Shown here: positions 1 through 7,949 of the stretch, piece by piece
How positions within the stretch are numbered: position 1 is the first letter of the stretch
Layout: each line of letters begins with the position of its first letter
The notes under the pieces: generated by a model
Told to the model about the DNA's origin: nothing
Seen by the model: only the letters and a program-made list of their open reading frames with translations
The model's database searches: none
Source of the DNA: Paraburkholderia acidisoli
Lineage (GTDB): Bacteria; Pseudomonadota; Gammaproteobacteria; Burkholderiales; Burkholderiaceae
DNA length: 64,000 bases
Direction: 5' to 3'
NCBI RefSeq assembly: GCF_009789675.1
Contig: NZ_CP046916.1
Span: 620,001 to 684,000, forward strand
Position numbers and translations under genes: made by a program

Positions 1-159
1 ATGTCGAAAATCACGCCCGAGATTGCCATAGAAATCAGGCGTAGATATACGCCATATAGTCGGACGGATAGTTCTTGCGCTTTGGGGCGCGAGTTTGGCA
101 TTTCACAGGCCGCAGTATGGGCAATTATCACCGGCAAGACATGGGCTGATTGCTCGTAG
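1..159 (+). CDS. 3' part of HNH endonuclease (duplicate of 63612-63770)
   Basis: The reading frame from position 1 continues the HNH homing-endonuclease-like gene that is complete at the right end of the window. The ATG at position 1 is an internal Met codon, not a start. This part encodes the C-terminal DNA-binding region, with a helix-turn-helix-like stretch around GREFGISQAAVWAIITG. It should not be counted as a separate gene. Confidence 0.9.
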   Translation: MSKITPEIAIEIRRRYTPYSRTDSSCALGREFGISQAAVWAIITGKTWADCS

Positions 160-332
160 CTACTTTGGTCTGCTGCGTCAGGCTAGCGCGAGTCATCAGG
201 ACCGCGCTGCACTAGCCAATGTGGTCCGCAGTCAAGGTCATGCGGTCGACGGCGCGCTCACGAAGAGCTATCGACGGGCACTCCATCAGTAACCCTTTCC
301 GTCGGCAGCAAATCCCGCTGTCGGCGTGTGTT
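160..332 (+). ncRNA. Structured non-coding segment with pseudoknot potential
   Basis: No convincing ORF occupies this stretch between the HNH stop and the next gene. Complementary segments are interleaved: GGCTAG (181-186) with CTAGCC (212-217), and GGACC (199-203) with GGTCC (223-227), which is an H-type pseudoknot order. CTGCG (174-178) and CGCAG (227-231) could close it. A 7-bp hairpin CGGCAGC/GCTGTCG lies at 303-323. It ends at an intrinsic terminator (333-358). Duplicated at 63771-63943. Function unknown; it could also be a 3' UTR. Confidence 0.45.
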
Positions 333-358
333 GAGGCGCCTGTCCGGGCCTCCTTTTT
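333..358 (+). terminator. Rho-independent terminator
   Basis: GAGGC (333-337) pairs with GCCTC (348-352), followed by a run of five T (354-358). It would end transcripts coming from the HNH gene and the structured segment before the next gene starts at 367. Confidence 0.65.
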
Positions 359-366
359 CGAGAGAC

Positions 367-1082
367 ATGATGGAATTCACCGTCCCGCAACTTGTTCGCC
401 ACAAACCATCGGGTAACGTTCTGGTAACGCGACGCTATTACGAAGCGACTCAATCGCGCGGTGCAGGCTATAGCTGCTCACCAGTCAAGAACAGCAACAC
501 AACGCGCGGCTATCCCATCGATGAGCTTGAGGCGATGGTACGAAAGCGCGGCGTGATTGATTACGACCTCGATATCGTGCCTCGCGCTCAGGGCGTCCTC
601 AATTGGGAGGTTATTGAGCCCGTTGATCTTGCGCTGACTCTCTCGAACGTCGCCGCATGCGCTGGATGGACCGCATACCCCGAAATCGCGTGGGTGCAGA
701 AGCCGGGTGACAACAGGAAGTCGTGGGCGCGCATCTTTCTCCATGGCACGCAATGGGGCGGTTGGACGGGCAGGCTCACGCCATCGTATATGAGGGCGGT
801 CAGTCGAAGTATCCGAGTCACTTGCGCGATGCGGTAGTTGATGCCGCAGTGCGTGCCGTGCACAAACGCAGCGAGCCAGCTGGAAATCTAGCCGCAGCCG
901 TTCTGGATATGGAAGCGACGAAATACTACCAGCGCGAGGCCGCGATGCCATCAGCGTGGCTCCTGTCGATCTGCAAGCATGAAGTCGTCGACACCGGCAC
1001 CGCAGATAGCAAGATGCGCGGCTGGCACCCTGCACACTGCTCGAAATGCGGCATGAATCTGTCCGTCGATTCGAGCGACTGA
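367..1082 (+). CDS. Hypothetical phage protein, frame-broken, C-terminal zinc-finger-like
   Basis: Two overlapping frames (about 367-775 and 768-1082) read as one protein of about 238 residues if the G3 run at 768-770 were G4; WGGWTG then continues as QAHAIVYEGGQSKYPSH. I recognise no named family. The middle has an Ala-rich segment, and the C-terminus has spaced Cys/His residues (CKHE...HCSKCG) compatible with a small zinc site. The ATG at 367 follows a GAGAGA purine tract. The last 57 residues (from the Met codon near 909) might be a separate gene. Confidence 0.6.
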
Positions 1083-1108
1083 ACCCCAACTGATTGAGTG
1101 AGACGAGC

Positions 1109-1312
1109 ATGAGCGATATTCGGCATCAACTACGCGATCTAAGAGTCAAGGAAGGTGTCACGCAAACAGATCTCGCAAAATCCGTGGGGCTGAATAGAAC
1201 CTCGATCACGAACATTGAGTCGCTGCGTCAGAAACTGACGATGGACAACCTAATCTGCATTGCGGACGCGCTCGACTATCGAGTCGAGGTCAAATTCGTC
1301 AAGCGTCGCTAA
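1109..1312 (+). CDS. Small XRE-family HTH protein
   Basis: A 67-residue protein that is almost entirely an XRE/Cro helix-turn-helix: LRDLRVKEGVTQTDLAKSVG then LNRTSITNIES. It resembles stand-alone phage DNA-binding regulators and HipB-like antitoxins, but no toxin partner is adjacent. The ATG at 1109 is preferred over an in-frame TTG at 1094 because GAGACGAG precedes it. Its position in the early (+) cluster suggests a transcriptional or copy-control role, which is inference. Confidence 0.8.
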   Translation: MSDIRHQLRDLRVKEGVTQTDLAKSVGLNRTSITNIESLRQKLTMDNLICIADALDYRVEVKFVKRR

Positions 1313-1336
1313 CCCACCACTAACGCAGAGACGCAT

Positions 1337-1690
1337 ATGAGCGATACCGCAAAGAAGCTCCAGCAGATCCAGGTCGTGCGAGACGAAGACGGCTACTTCC
1401 ACCATCCCGACCTGCGCCACTTCTGGGACGTGACGATGGGTGGCGCCGAGCATTGCACGAAGGAGCAGTGGCAGGCATTCGAGGCGGAAGCAGGCGTCAA
1501 GACGCAGATCGTCTACCTCGAAAGCGAGGACATGAACCACCCAGCTTACGTCGAGTACTTCGAGAAAGGTGGTGGCGTCGGCCTTTGGAATCCGGCGCCG
1601 CCTTCCGGTTGGTGGCTGGTCGAAATCAGCGATACCGAGGATGGCCCGTTCGCAGTCTGGGCAACGCATGCCGACACTCACGAGGATTGA
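1337..1690 (+). CDS. Hypothetical phage protein, 117 aa
   Basis: Acidic soluble protein rich in Trp, Tyr and His, with no membrane segment. Nothing in it identifies a catalytic motif. Start at ATG 1337 after an AACGCAGAGACG spacer; the next gene starts 7 nt after its stop, so it belongs to the same early operon. Confidence 0.75.
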   Translation: MSDTAKKLQQIQVVRDEDGYFHHPDLRHFWDVTMGGAEHCTKEQWQAFEAEAGVKTQIVYLESEDMNHPAYVEYFEKGGGVGLWNPAPPSGWWLVEISDTEDGPFAVWATHADTHED

Positions 1691-1696
1691 ACCAAC

Positions 1697-2794
1697 ATGG
1701 ATGCTAAAGAACTGAAGCCGTGCCCGTTTTGCCGTAGCAGCGACGTGTGGACTGAATCCGCGCTGGGCAAACGCCAAGTGCTATGCAACTCGTGCGAGGC
1801 GTCCGGGCCTACTGAAGAGACGGACGACGAAGCAATCGACTCGTGGAATCGACTCGCCGCTATCCCTTCCGATGCAGCGCAAGCGCCGATCATCGCTTGG
1901 GTGCGCGCCGACGATCCCACCGACGCCGTTTCGGATGCAAAAAAGCGCGGCATGATCGAGAGCGCCGGGGCACCCGGCAAGAAGCTCGCCGCGTGCTATT
2001 CGGTGCCTGCATACGCCGCTCCCGTCGCCCCTGCTGCGGCAGCGCCGAAGCTTGTAATCGACGGCAAGCCGACCGAGAAAGGCATCTACGCGTGGATCGT
2101 CGAAGGCTCTGCGGCACTCGTGCACGTCCACAAGCGTCCGACCGATCATTCCCCGGGCAACGTGCTCAACGGCTCGCTGATCCATAACTGCGCGTTCTAC
2201 GATGGCTGCGCCATTGATCAATGGACTGGCGGAACTTGGTACGGCCCGCTCAAGCATCCTGCCGCCCCTACGCCTACCGTCGCCGCAGATGCGGCAGCGC
2301 CGAGCCTGACGCAAGACGAAATCGACATGCTGATTCACGTGCTGCCGGAGCACTTCGGCCTTGATCGCGCGCAGCAGATCATCAACGCGCTGAAAGCTGC
2401 TCCTGCACCCGCAGCGCAGCCCGACGAGCGCGCGGATGCACTGCAAGATATGGCTTTCGTGAACGGCGTGCAGGCCGGCTATAAATTCGGCTTGGTCGAG
2501 GATCACGCTGCCTATGAGAAGTGCATCGCGGCGCGCGACGGCTATTTGAAAGTGCTGCGCGAGACGAGCGCCACCATTCAGCACTCCGACGCGCAAAGCG
2601 AACGGCAACGCCCGGTCGCGTGGGAATGCGCATCGCCGATTGGCGAAAAGCCCGCGCTTGCGTTTCTCACGTCGAAGGCCCCGACGCGAGAGCACTACGA
2701 GGCCCAGGGGTGGCGCGTTACGCCCCTCTATCTCGCCGCCCATCCCACCGAGCAGCGCATGAGCGATGCGGAACGCGGAGAAAGTCATGAGTAG
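1697..2794 (+). CDS. Lar-like zinc-ribbon protein with long C-terminal extension, 365 aa
   Basis: The first 50 residues are a Lar (restriction alleviation) type zinc ribbon: LKPCPFCRSS, CNSCEASGP and the closing AIDSWNR. Lar proteins dampen type I restriction of phage DNA, but many phage paralogues are untested. The rest (residues 60-365) is Ala/Pro-rich linker joining two short globular parts, and ends in a GWRVTPLYL motif common at the C-termini of such phage ORFs. It is much longer than classical Lar (about 60-65 aa). It overlaps the next gene by 8 nt. Confidence 0.7.
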   Translation: MDAKELKPCPFCRSSDVWTESALGKRQVLCNSCEASGPTEETDDEAIDSWNRLAAIPSDAAQAPIIAWVRADDPTDAVSDAKKRGMIESAGAPGKKLAACYSVPAYAAPVAPAAAAPKLVIDGKPTEKGIYAWIVEGSAALVHVHKRPTDHSPGNVLNGSLIHNCAFYDGCAIDQWTGGTWYGPLKHPAAPTPTVAADAAAPSLTQDEIDMLIHVLPEHFGLDRAQQIINALKAAPAPAAQPDERADALQDMAFVNGVQAGYKFGLVEDHAAYEKCIAARDGYLKVLRETSATIQHSDAQSERQRPVAWECASPIGEKPALAFLTSKAPTREHYEAQGWRVTPLYLAAHPTEQRMSDAERGESHE

Positions 2795-3346
2795 TGAATT
2801 GAAACACTGCCCGTTTTGCCGCCGATTGCTTTCCGGGATTCAGCCATCTCTCGGTCTCGTGCAGGTCGTATGTGAGATATGCGAAGCGGCTGGACCGACA
2901 GCAGAGACAGAGGAGGAAGCCATCTCTGCATGGAACTCCGCTGACCCTGCATTGGTTGCGGCATTGCAAAAAGCGCTAGCTTACTGGATGCCCAAAGTGT
3001 TTGATGATCGCTCGGCGCATGACGCGTATCTGCTCGTCGGATACGAAGGCGAAGACGAAACCAGTTGCTGGGGCGATCAGATGGTCGCCGCGCTTCCTCG
3101 CTGGATGCCCGTCGACGAATCGCTGCCGACCGAACCGGATGGTATCTGGCGATCCTTAAGCCCGATAACGATTGGGGACTCATGAGCGATACGGCACTGC
3201 AAGTCGAATTCGATGCGTACACGAACAAGCCCAAAGCGTTCACGTGCTTTTACGACCATCACGGCGACGAGGATATTACTGAGGCCGTCACACACTGGAT
3301 GCGCATGCCTTCCATCGACGCCGCCCGCAAAGGATCCAGCCAATGA
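2787..3346 (+). CDS. Lar-like zinc ribbon fused to DUF551 domain (frame-broken)
   Basis: The N-terminus repeats the Lar motif (LKHCPFCRRL, CEICEAAGP, AISAWNS). The C-terminal half reads WMPVDESLPTE then, in the next frame, GWYLAILKPDNDWGLMSDTA and ends AVTHWMRMP, the typical start and end of a DUF551 domain. The two frames join if the A2 at 3133-3134 is A3. Start at ATG 2787, overlapping the upstream gene. Second Lar-like ORF in a row, probably by duplication. Confidence 0.7.
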
Positions 3347-3729
3347 GCGAAAAGCGAGTCTGCTACTGCCACCGTTGCTGGAAAGAAACGGAAGAGCACG
3401 GCATCGGCTTTTGTGCTGAATGCTACAACCCGGCCTACGACACCTATTTCCTGCCGATGGACCGCGTGCGTCATAAGGCGACGGGGGAGGAATTGACGAT
3501 CAACAGCGCGCACTACTTTTCCGTGGATGGGCGCCCCATGTTTAGTGTCTGTCGGAGACTCAAGCCCGGCGAAGAGCATCCTGGGCAACTCTACTATCAG
3601 GACGAGTGCGAGTTTGTCCATCGGCACGTTTTCCGTCCGTACAAGGGAATCCGCCGTTGCGACTGCGGGCAGATTTTCACCACGATGGCGGACACGATGC
3701 CGCCGAGAGAAAAGGTGACATGGCAATGA
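3343..3729 (+). CDS. Cys-rich hypothetical protein, 128 aa
   Basis: Two Cys clusters at the N-terminus (CYCHRCWKE and CAECY) form a zinc-ribbon-like pair, and a further CDCG lies near the C-terminus. The start ATGA overlaps the stop of the DUF551 gene, indicating translational coupling. Function unknown. Confidence 0.75.
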   Translation: MSEKRVCYCHRCWKETEEHGIGFCAECYNPAYDTYFLPMDRVRHKATGEELTINSAHYFSVDGRPMFSVCRRLKPGEEHPGQLYYQDECEFVHRHVFRPYKGIRRCDCGQIFTTMADTMPPREKVTWQ

Positions 3730-3778
3730 CTATGCAAAAACATCGCGTACCGCGCCCCGCTGCGCAGGATGGTGCGCA

Positions 3779-4075
3779 ATGAGCGAAGCGACGGAAAAAT
3801 GTGCGCACGATGATGCGCAGAGCCGGGCGAAGTTTGAGGCGTGGTGGAACAGCGACGAGATATCGAGCAGCGTTTGGTGGTGGCGCGTAAAGAAGGTCGA
3901 CGCATTCGATATTTGGAAAACCACTCGCGCCGCAGCGCTGGAGGAGGCGGCGCAACTCATTGACGAGGAAACGGAAAACGCACGCCATGAGCGCCTTTAT
4001 CCAGGTCTCGTCGGAACGCTTGAAGAATGCGCCGACGCTATCCGCGCCCTCGCCAAATCCGAAGGGGTAGGCTGA
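3779..4075 (+). CDS. Hypothetical phage protein, 98 aa
   Basis: Trp-rich N-terminus (FEAWW, VWWWRV) followed by a helix AAALEEAAQLIDEE, a pattern seen in many small proteobacterial phage ORFs of unknown role. A 20-codon ORF at 3720-3782 (MAMTMQKHR...) precedes it and overlaps its start, perhaps as a coupling peptide. Confidence 0.7.
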   Translation: MSEATEKCAHDDAQSRAKFEAWWNSDEISSSVWWWRVKKVDAFDIWKTTRAAALEEAAQLIDEETENARHERLYPGLVGTLEECADAIRALAKSEGVG

Positions 4076-4254
4076 TGACCGATTGGCGATATGCCGAATA
4101 CGCTCCCGAAGGCATCGAAGTCATGACCAAGATTGACGACGCGAATGGCGTGCGCAATGTCCAAACTCTCGTGCGGCGCGGAAATTTATGGTTCTTGCCG
4201 GACGAATCAATGTATGTCTACTACACGCCTACCCATTATAGGGAGATATGGTGA
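4075..4254 (+). CDS. Hypothetical small protein, 59 aa
   Basis: Starts at ATG 4075, overlapping the previous TGA, so coupled. Aromatic-rich (MYVYYTPTHYREIW at the end). No recognisable domain. Confidence 0.6.
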   Translation: MTDWRYAEYAPEGIEVMTKIDDANGVRNVQTLVRRGNLWFLPDESMYVYYTPTHYREIW

Positions 4255-4616
4255 GCGATATAAATATCCCCAAACGCTTAAGAGATCGCGCGGATTTGGG
4301 TGACATGGGGCGTAAGCCGGAGAAGAAGGATCTTCTGCGAATCGCAGCAGACCTAATCGAACAGCAAGCCCGTGATCTCGCTGCCCTACGCCAAGATATC
4401 GAAGCGCAGATTCAGATTGCTAAGGAAGCGCGTGAGCGGGCCGAAGAGAATTTGAAGGATGCCAAGCGATATCGTTGGTTGCGAAGTCGGACGCGGTGCT
4501 TCGCTCTTGATATGGGTGGCAAGCATCGTTACGACCCGAGCGGGGCATTTCTACGTCTCGCCGGACCCTCTATAGATGATGCTTTCGATGCTGCTATCGA
4601 AAAGGACTCGAAATGA
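4248..4616 (+). CDS. Hypothetical coiled-coil protein, 122 aa
   Basis: A predicted coiled coil (residues about 28-72, rich in Glu, Lys, Ala) leads into RYRWLRSRTR, a sequence block typical of uncharacterised phage early proteins. Overlaps both neighbours by 4-7 nt in the operon. Confidence 0.7.
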   Translation: MVSDINIPKRLRDRADLGDMGRKPEKKDLLRIAADLIEQQARDLAALRQDIEAQIQIAKEARERAEENLKDAKRYRWLRSRTRCFALDMGGKHRYDPSGAFLRLAGPSIDDAFDAAIEKDSK

Positions 4617-4902
4617 CCAACGATGAAATCGCCGCCATTTGGAATGGCATGCCGGGCGGATATGACGGATTCTGCAAAACATGGGGTTCATTCAGTTTGC
4701 GCGTCGTATTTTGGAAGTCGCCAATATTCAATCGACTACAGACGGTGAACGATACCGCACGCTTCGCGATCCAGGTTGCCCCGGAACGGTGTACGCGTGC
4801 GTGTACACGCGCCGGGAACCATCCCATATCAACGTGCGGTTGTTGGGAGGGAACTTGATTCGGTGATTGACTTCGCTATCGCACAGAAGCAGGAGGAGTG
4901 AT
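4613..4902 (+). CDS. Hypothetical small phage protein (two frame breaks)
   Basis: MTNDEIAAIWNGMPGG continues into another frame (FIQFARRILEVANIQ) if the G4 at 4683-4686 is G5. It then continues to DSVIDFAIAQKQEE if a G is added near 4857. The reconstructed protein is about 96 aa. The ATGA overlap at 4613 ties it to the gene before, and its reconstructed stop overlaps the next ATG at 4901. Function unknown. Confidence 0.5.
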
Positions 4903-5251
4903 GGACGCTATTAAACTCACTGACTGGCATCCTGCTAACGTTGATCCGCTGCGGATCGGCTACTACGAGATGATTAATGAATCCACAGGCACAATTTTTA
5001 CCGCGTGGTATAGCGGCTGCATGTGGTTCCGCGATCTTCACGGGCCCACAGTTCCGCTGCTTCGAATCTGGCCATGGCGAGGCCTCGCTCAAGATCCTCA
5101 GAAGCAGACACTGACGCCCCGCCTGACCCACTGCGCCGCCAGTCGAGATGGCGAATGCAGTCACAAGAAATGCCCTCAAATCCGTGACAACGAACCATCC
5201 AAAAGTGGGCGGCACTGTCCGCTGGATATCAGGGACGAGGACGAATCATGA
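4901..5251 (+). CDS. Hypothetical protein, Trp-rich N-terminus and Cys-rich C-terminus
   Basis: Residues 1-65 (TDWHPANVDPLRIGYYE ... WFRD ... WRGL) resemble the minus-strand protein at 49966-50157, so the two are paralogues on opposite arms. The C-terminal 45 residues (HCAASRDGECSHKKCPQIRD ... GRHCPLD) form a Cys-rich motif that usually stands alone as a small phage protein. The junction could be a natural fusion or a lost stop caused by an indel. Confidence 0.65.
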   Translation: MDAIKLTDWHPANVDPLRIGYYEMINESTGTIFTAWYSGCMWFRDLHGPTVPLLRIWPWRGLAQDPQKQTLTPRLTHCAASRDGECSHKKCPQIRDNEPSKSGRHCPLDIRDEDES

Positions 5252-5418
5252 ACCACGGATACACCTGCCGTCACGGCCTATCCCTTACTGAGCAGTGCGA
5301 AGCTTGCGACAAGGAGATTGCGCAGGATATTTTGCGCCGATGGGGTAAGCCGGTTGACGATGCGAGAGAAGTTGTAGGCGCCCCGGAGCGACGCGATGAA
5401 AGCGCAGTTCAAGGCTGA
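5248..5418 (+). CDS. Small zinc-binding-like protein, 56 aa
   Basis: Starts ATGA at 5248 overlapping the previous stop. It contains CRHGLSLTEQCEAC, a CxH...CxxC arrangement that could bind zinc, then a basic helix ILRRWGK. Overlaps the next gene's start at 5396. Confidence 0.6.
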   Translation: MNHGYTCRHGLSLTEQCEACDKEIAQDILRRWGKPVDDAREVVGAPERRDESAVQG

Positions 5419-5599
5419 GAACCCGTCAGATATTCAGATGACCATGACGCTCACGATGACACTGGGCGAGTGGCGAGAGATTGGCGAGCACTTGACCGAC
5501 ACGCGTAGTTTTCGCGCAGACGGCAAGTTGCTGGACGCGATCAGGACGATGGTGCGCAAGGCGTCGCAGCACTTTGATGAAACGACGGAGGAAGCGTGA
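5396..5599 (+). CDS. Hypothetical protein, 67 aa
   Basis: Begins at ATG 5396 inside the end of the previous gene and itself overlaps the GTG at 5596. It contains LTMTLGEWREIGEHL, an amphipathic segment found in many unnamed phage ORFs. Function unknown. Confidence 0.65.
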   Translation: MKAQFKAENPSDIQMTMTLTMTLGEWREIGEHLTDTRSFRADGKLLDAIRTMVRKASQHFDETTEEA

Positions 5600-5991
5600 C
5601 AGATCGCGAACTGTTGGAGTTGGCGGCGCACGCGGCGAAGTTCCGCGTGCATGGCTGGATTGGCGAGAAATTCTATGTAATCAATCCGCCAAACCCAGCC
5701 GCACATTACGATCCGTTTTCGTGGTCGCCGCTCGACGATGATGGGGATGCGTTGCGACTGGCCGTGAAGTTGGGGGTATGCCTCGAAACGGCGGCATCTA
5801 TAGAGGTGGGCACATTTACTTATGCCGGGGTCACTGAAGGCGAATATGAGTCTGGGGTTGAAGCGTGGTATGTGACTAAAGAAGCAGTCACAATTACGGC
5901 TCAAGAGGTCTACGGCTCTGATCCATGTGCCGCCACACGCCGAGCTATTGTCCGTGCGGCCGCCGAAATCGCGAGGGCACAAGCGCAGTAA
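5596..5991 (+). CDS. Hypothetical phage protein, 131 aa
   Basis: GTG start overlapping the upstream stop (GTGA). The sequence pattern DDDGDALRLAVKLG in the middle and ATRRAIVRAAAEI at the C-terminus is widespread in uncharacterised early proteins of proteobacterial phages. Soluble; no catalytic motif seen. A 19-codon ORF (5991-6049, frame-broken) separates it from xis. Confidence 0.7.
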   Translation: MTDRELLELAAHAAKFRVHGWIGEKFYVINPPNPAAHYDPFSWSPLDDDGDALRLAVKLGVCLETAASIEVGTFTYAGVTEGEYESGVEAWYVTKEAVTITAQEVYGSDPCAATRRAIVRAAAEIARAQAQ

Positions 5992-6045
5992 TGGAAGCAG
6001 CGTTGGAAAAATTCTGGCCGCGACAAAGGCGGCGTGGGAGATCAA

Positions 6046-6243
6046 ATGAAAGTCTTGCTCGGAGATTGGCTCGAATCACAATTCAGCCCAGCACCCGCCA
6101 TTCGGACGGCTCGCACGTGGATCAAACAGGGGCGGATTTTTCCGCCGCCTACCAAAGTAGGCCGGTCCTATTATGTGGAGCAGGATGCCGTATTCAATGA
6201 CGGCACCGCACGACCTCGACTTGCAGATCGCATTCCTCAATGA
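6046..6243 (+). CDS. xis: Excisionase-like winged-helix protein
   Basis: A 65-residue basic protein with the TWIKQGRIFPPPTKVGRSYYV pattern of Xis/MerR-type winged helices, where the recognition helix is followed by the GR-Y-V wing. It sits directly upstream of and overlaps int (ATGA at 6240), the standard pairing in temperate phages. It would bend attachment DNA and steer the integrase toward excision. Start at ATG 6046 after GGGAG. Confidence 0.8.
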   Translation: MKVLLGDWLESQFSPAPAIRTARTWIKQGRIFPPPTKVGRSYYVEQDAVFNDGTARPRLADRIPQ

Positions 6244-7318
6244 GCCCAAGACCTCGAATCAAGAAGCGCTCCAATTGGCCGGAAAACCTCCACGAACCAC
6301 GGCCCGGCTATTTCACCTGGCGCGACCCACGTGACAAGAAAACTCACATTCTCGGGCGCATCCCCTTGGCGCAAGCGATTCACGAGGTAACTGAAGCCAA
6401 CGTGATTGTTGCCAAAGGAAAGGTCACGAAAACGCTTGCCGAGCGGATTTCGGAAGAGGGCAAGACGGTGACCGACCTGATCGCCAGAATGTCGACTGAC
6501 ATTAAGGCGAGCACCCTGGCATCGCGCAAGTATCACGACGAAGAAATTAAGCGAGCATTCGGGAGCAAGGAGTGCAGAGACCTAACGGTAACGGACGCGT
6601 CGGATCTGGTCGAAGCGCTCAGGGAACGAGGTAAGTTGCGATGGGCACAAGCGGTTCGAACCCGTCTTATAAAAGTCTGCGCGAAGGGCGTCGCTCTAGG
6701 CTGGATGGAAAAAAACGTAGCAGAAATCACAGAAAAGGTTGCGGTTAAGGTCCAGCGCCAGCGCCTGACATGGACCAATTCAACCTGATCTTCGAGAAGG
6801 CACCCGAAATCGCCGACTGGCTACAGGACGCCATGCTTTTAGCCCTAGTCTCCGGGCAAGATCGATCCACAGTAGGGCTGTGGCGACGCGACTGGATTGA
6901 GGGCCATGTTGTGGTGGCGAAGCGCATCAAGACAGGCGTGCAGATCGCGATTCCGCTTAAACTGAAGATGAAGGCAATTGACATGTCGCTGGAGGATGTC
7001 ATCGAACGCTGCCGTTCAAGTGGAATCGAATCCGAATATTTGATTCATCATCGAAAGGCACATGGCTCTGTTGTGGCTGGCTCGCCTGTGAGATATCAGA
7101 GTTTTTCTCAGGCGTTCGCGGATGCTAGAACACTGGCTGGGATTGAAGGGGACAATGTGCCCACCTTCCACGAGATCCGCAGTCTTTCGAAGCGCTTATA
7201 CCTTGATCAGGGCGGCGTCGACACGAAAGCGCTGCTTGGTCACAGCAATGATGCAACGGCTGACCTATACGCGAACGCTCGAGGAATTGAGCCTGTCAAG
7301 GTGAAGTACGACGGCTAA
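6240..7318 (+). CDS. int: Tyrosine integrase (frame-broken)
   Basis: Two overlapping frames (6240-6788 and 6770-7318) together make one 360-residue phage integrase. The first holds the SAM-like core-binding domain; the second holds the catalytic domain with the Arg of SGQDRSTVGL, HEIR, LLGHSND and the nucleophile in TADLYANAR. One extra base at 6768-6770 (QRLT then MDQFNLIFEKAP) restores the frame. No slippery heptamer is visible, so this is an indel or real inactivation. Three TTGAAC repeats directly downstream fit an attachment region. Confidence 0.85.
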
Positions 7319-7622
7319 ATCGCTTGTCTTATTTTGAACAAGTATTGAACGATTGTTGAACGAGCCAAAGCCGGACAAGCGTTTGCGCCCCGACATGCAT
7401 ATCCTACCTGCATGTAACATATTTCATGATTTGTATATAAAAATCATATGCTTATGGCCATTTGCGGCGATTGTGTTACGCGTCAAAAGATACAAACGCA
7501 TGCCAACACAATCAGATACTTACGTGGTTTATTAAACAATACTGGAATTTCCCAATTCAGCGACATGCGGCGAATAGCGGGATTATTCACCGCAAAATAT
7601 GCGGCGCATAAATTTCCCAATA
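7319..7622 (+). other. Gene-free AT-rich attachment-like region
   Basis: Over 300 bp downstream of int without a plausible gene, clearly richer in A and T than its surroundings. It holds the TTGAAC repeats (7334-7361), an inverted repeat ACATGCA/TGCATGT (7393-7399 and 7409-7415) and a second AT-rich inverted repeat around 7426-7448. This layout fits attP arm and core sites, but no host sequence is present to identify the crossover core. Confidence 0.4.
7334..7361 (+). repeat. Three TTGAAC direct repeats with 11-bp period
   Basis: TTGAAC occurs at 7334, 7345 and 7356, exactly one helical turn apart, starting 16 bp after the int stop. Evenly phased short direct repeats next to int are typical of integrase arm-type binding sites. 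Confidence 0.5.
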
Positions 7623-7638
7623 CTGTATATGCATACAG
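7623..7638. promoter_or_regulatory. LexA (SOS) box
   Basis: CTGTATATGCATACAG is a perfect CTGT-N8-ACAG palindrome with an AT-rich centre, matching the proteobacterial LexA operator. Flanking bases extend the symmetry (ACTGTATATGCATACAGT). It lies 15 bp upstream of the start of the next gene, so that gene is probably DNA-damage inducible. Confidence 0.7.
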
Positions 7639-7652
7639 TGTTATCGTGGCGC

Positions 7653-7910
7653 ATGAACAGCGTCTACGAATGGTTTCTTGAGCGCTCCGCAATCATGTCC
7701 GCAGATGGCAACATGCCGATCTACCAGGCAGACTTCTGCGCGTACGCCCTCACGGCGAGCTATTGCAAACGCACAGGCCAGACGATGCCGAGCGATGGCT
7801 ATCTGGGTGCATTGCGCCCCGGAGCGAGCGATCCGATATGGTCCGACGAACTGGGCGATGCAGGGTGGTACGAAGATCGCAATTTCAGGATCAAGGGCAA
7901 GATCCGGTAG
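7653..7910 (+). CDS. Hypothetical protein behind a LexA box, 85 aa
   Basis: Begins with MNSVYEWFLERSAIMSADG; soluble and mildly charged, with a C-terminal basic tail (FRIKGKIR). No known family recognised; it does not resemble DinI, UmuD or TisB. The ATG at 7653 is 15 bp after the SOS box and has little Shine-Dalgarno sequence, so leader-poor translation from an SOS promoter is likely. First gene of a small (+) group 7653-8503. Confidence 0.6.
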   Translation: MNSVYEWFLERSAIMSADGNMPIYQADFCAYALTASYCKRTGQTMPSDGYLGALRPGASDPIWSDELGDAGWYEDRNFRIKGKIR

Positions 7911-7949
7911 GTGAGAATTTGAGGCGCAGTGACAGTACGAGGAGGGTGT

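Larger units (their letters stand above)
1..389. repeat. Direct terminal repeat, left copy
   Basis: These 389 bases are identical to positions 63612-64000. The copy begins inside the HNH gene that is complete at 63309-63770, so positions 1-159 are only the last 52 codons of that gene. The simplest reading is a circular molecule of about 63,611 bp with a wrap-around overlap; a true terminal redundancy would look the same. Confidence 0.97.

Noticed and set aside
478..1110. Long minus-strand frame over the first gene, and similar long antisense frames elsewhere (for example 1781-2788, 36399-37664, 41654-42625)
   Set aside because: They are shadows of GC-rich coding genes on the opposite strand with no domain signatures or start signals.
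6766..6788. Programmed frameshift in int
   Set aside because: No slippery heptamer or downstream stimulator is seen at the junction; a one-base sequencing error or inactivation is simpler.
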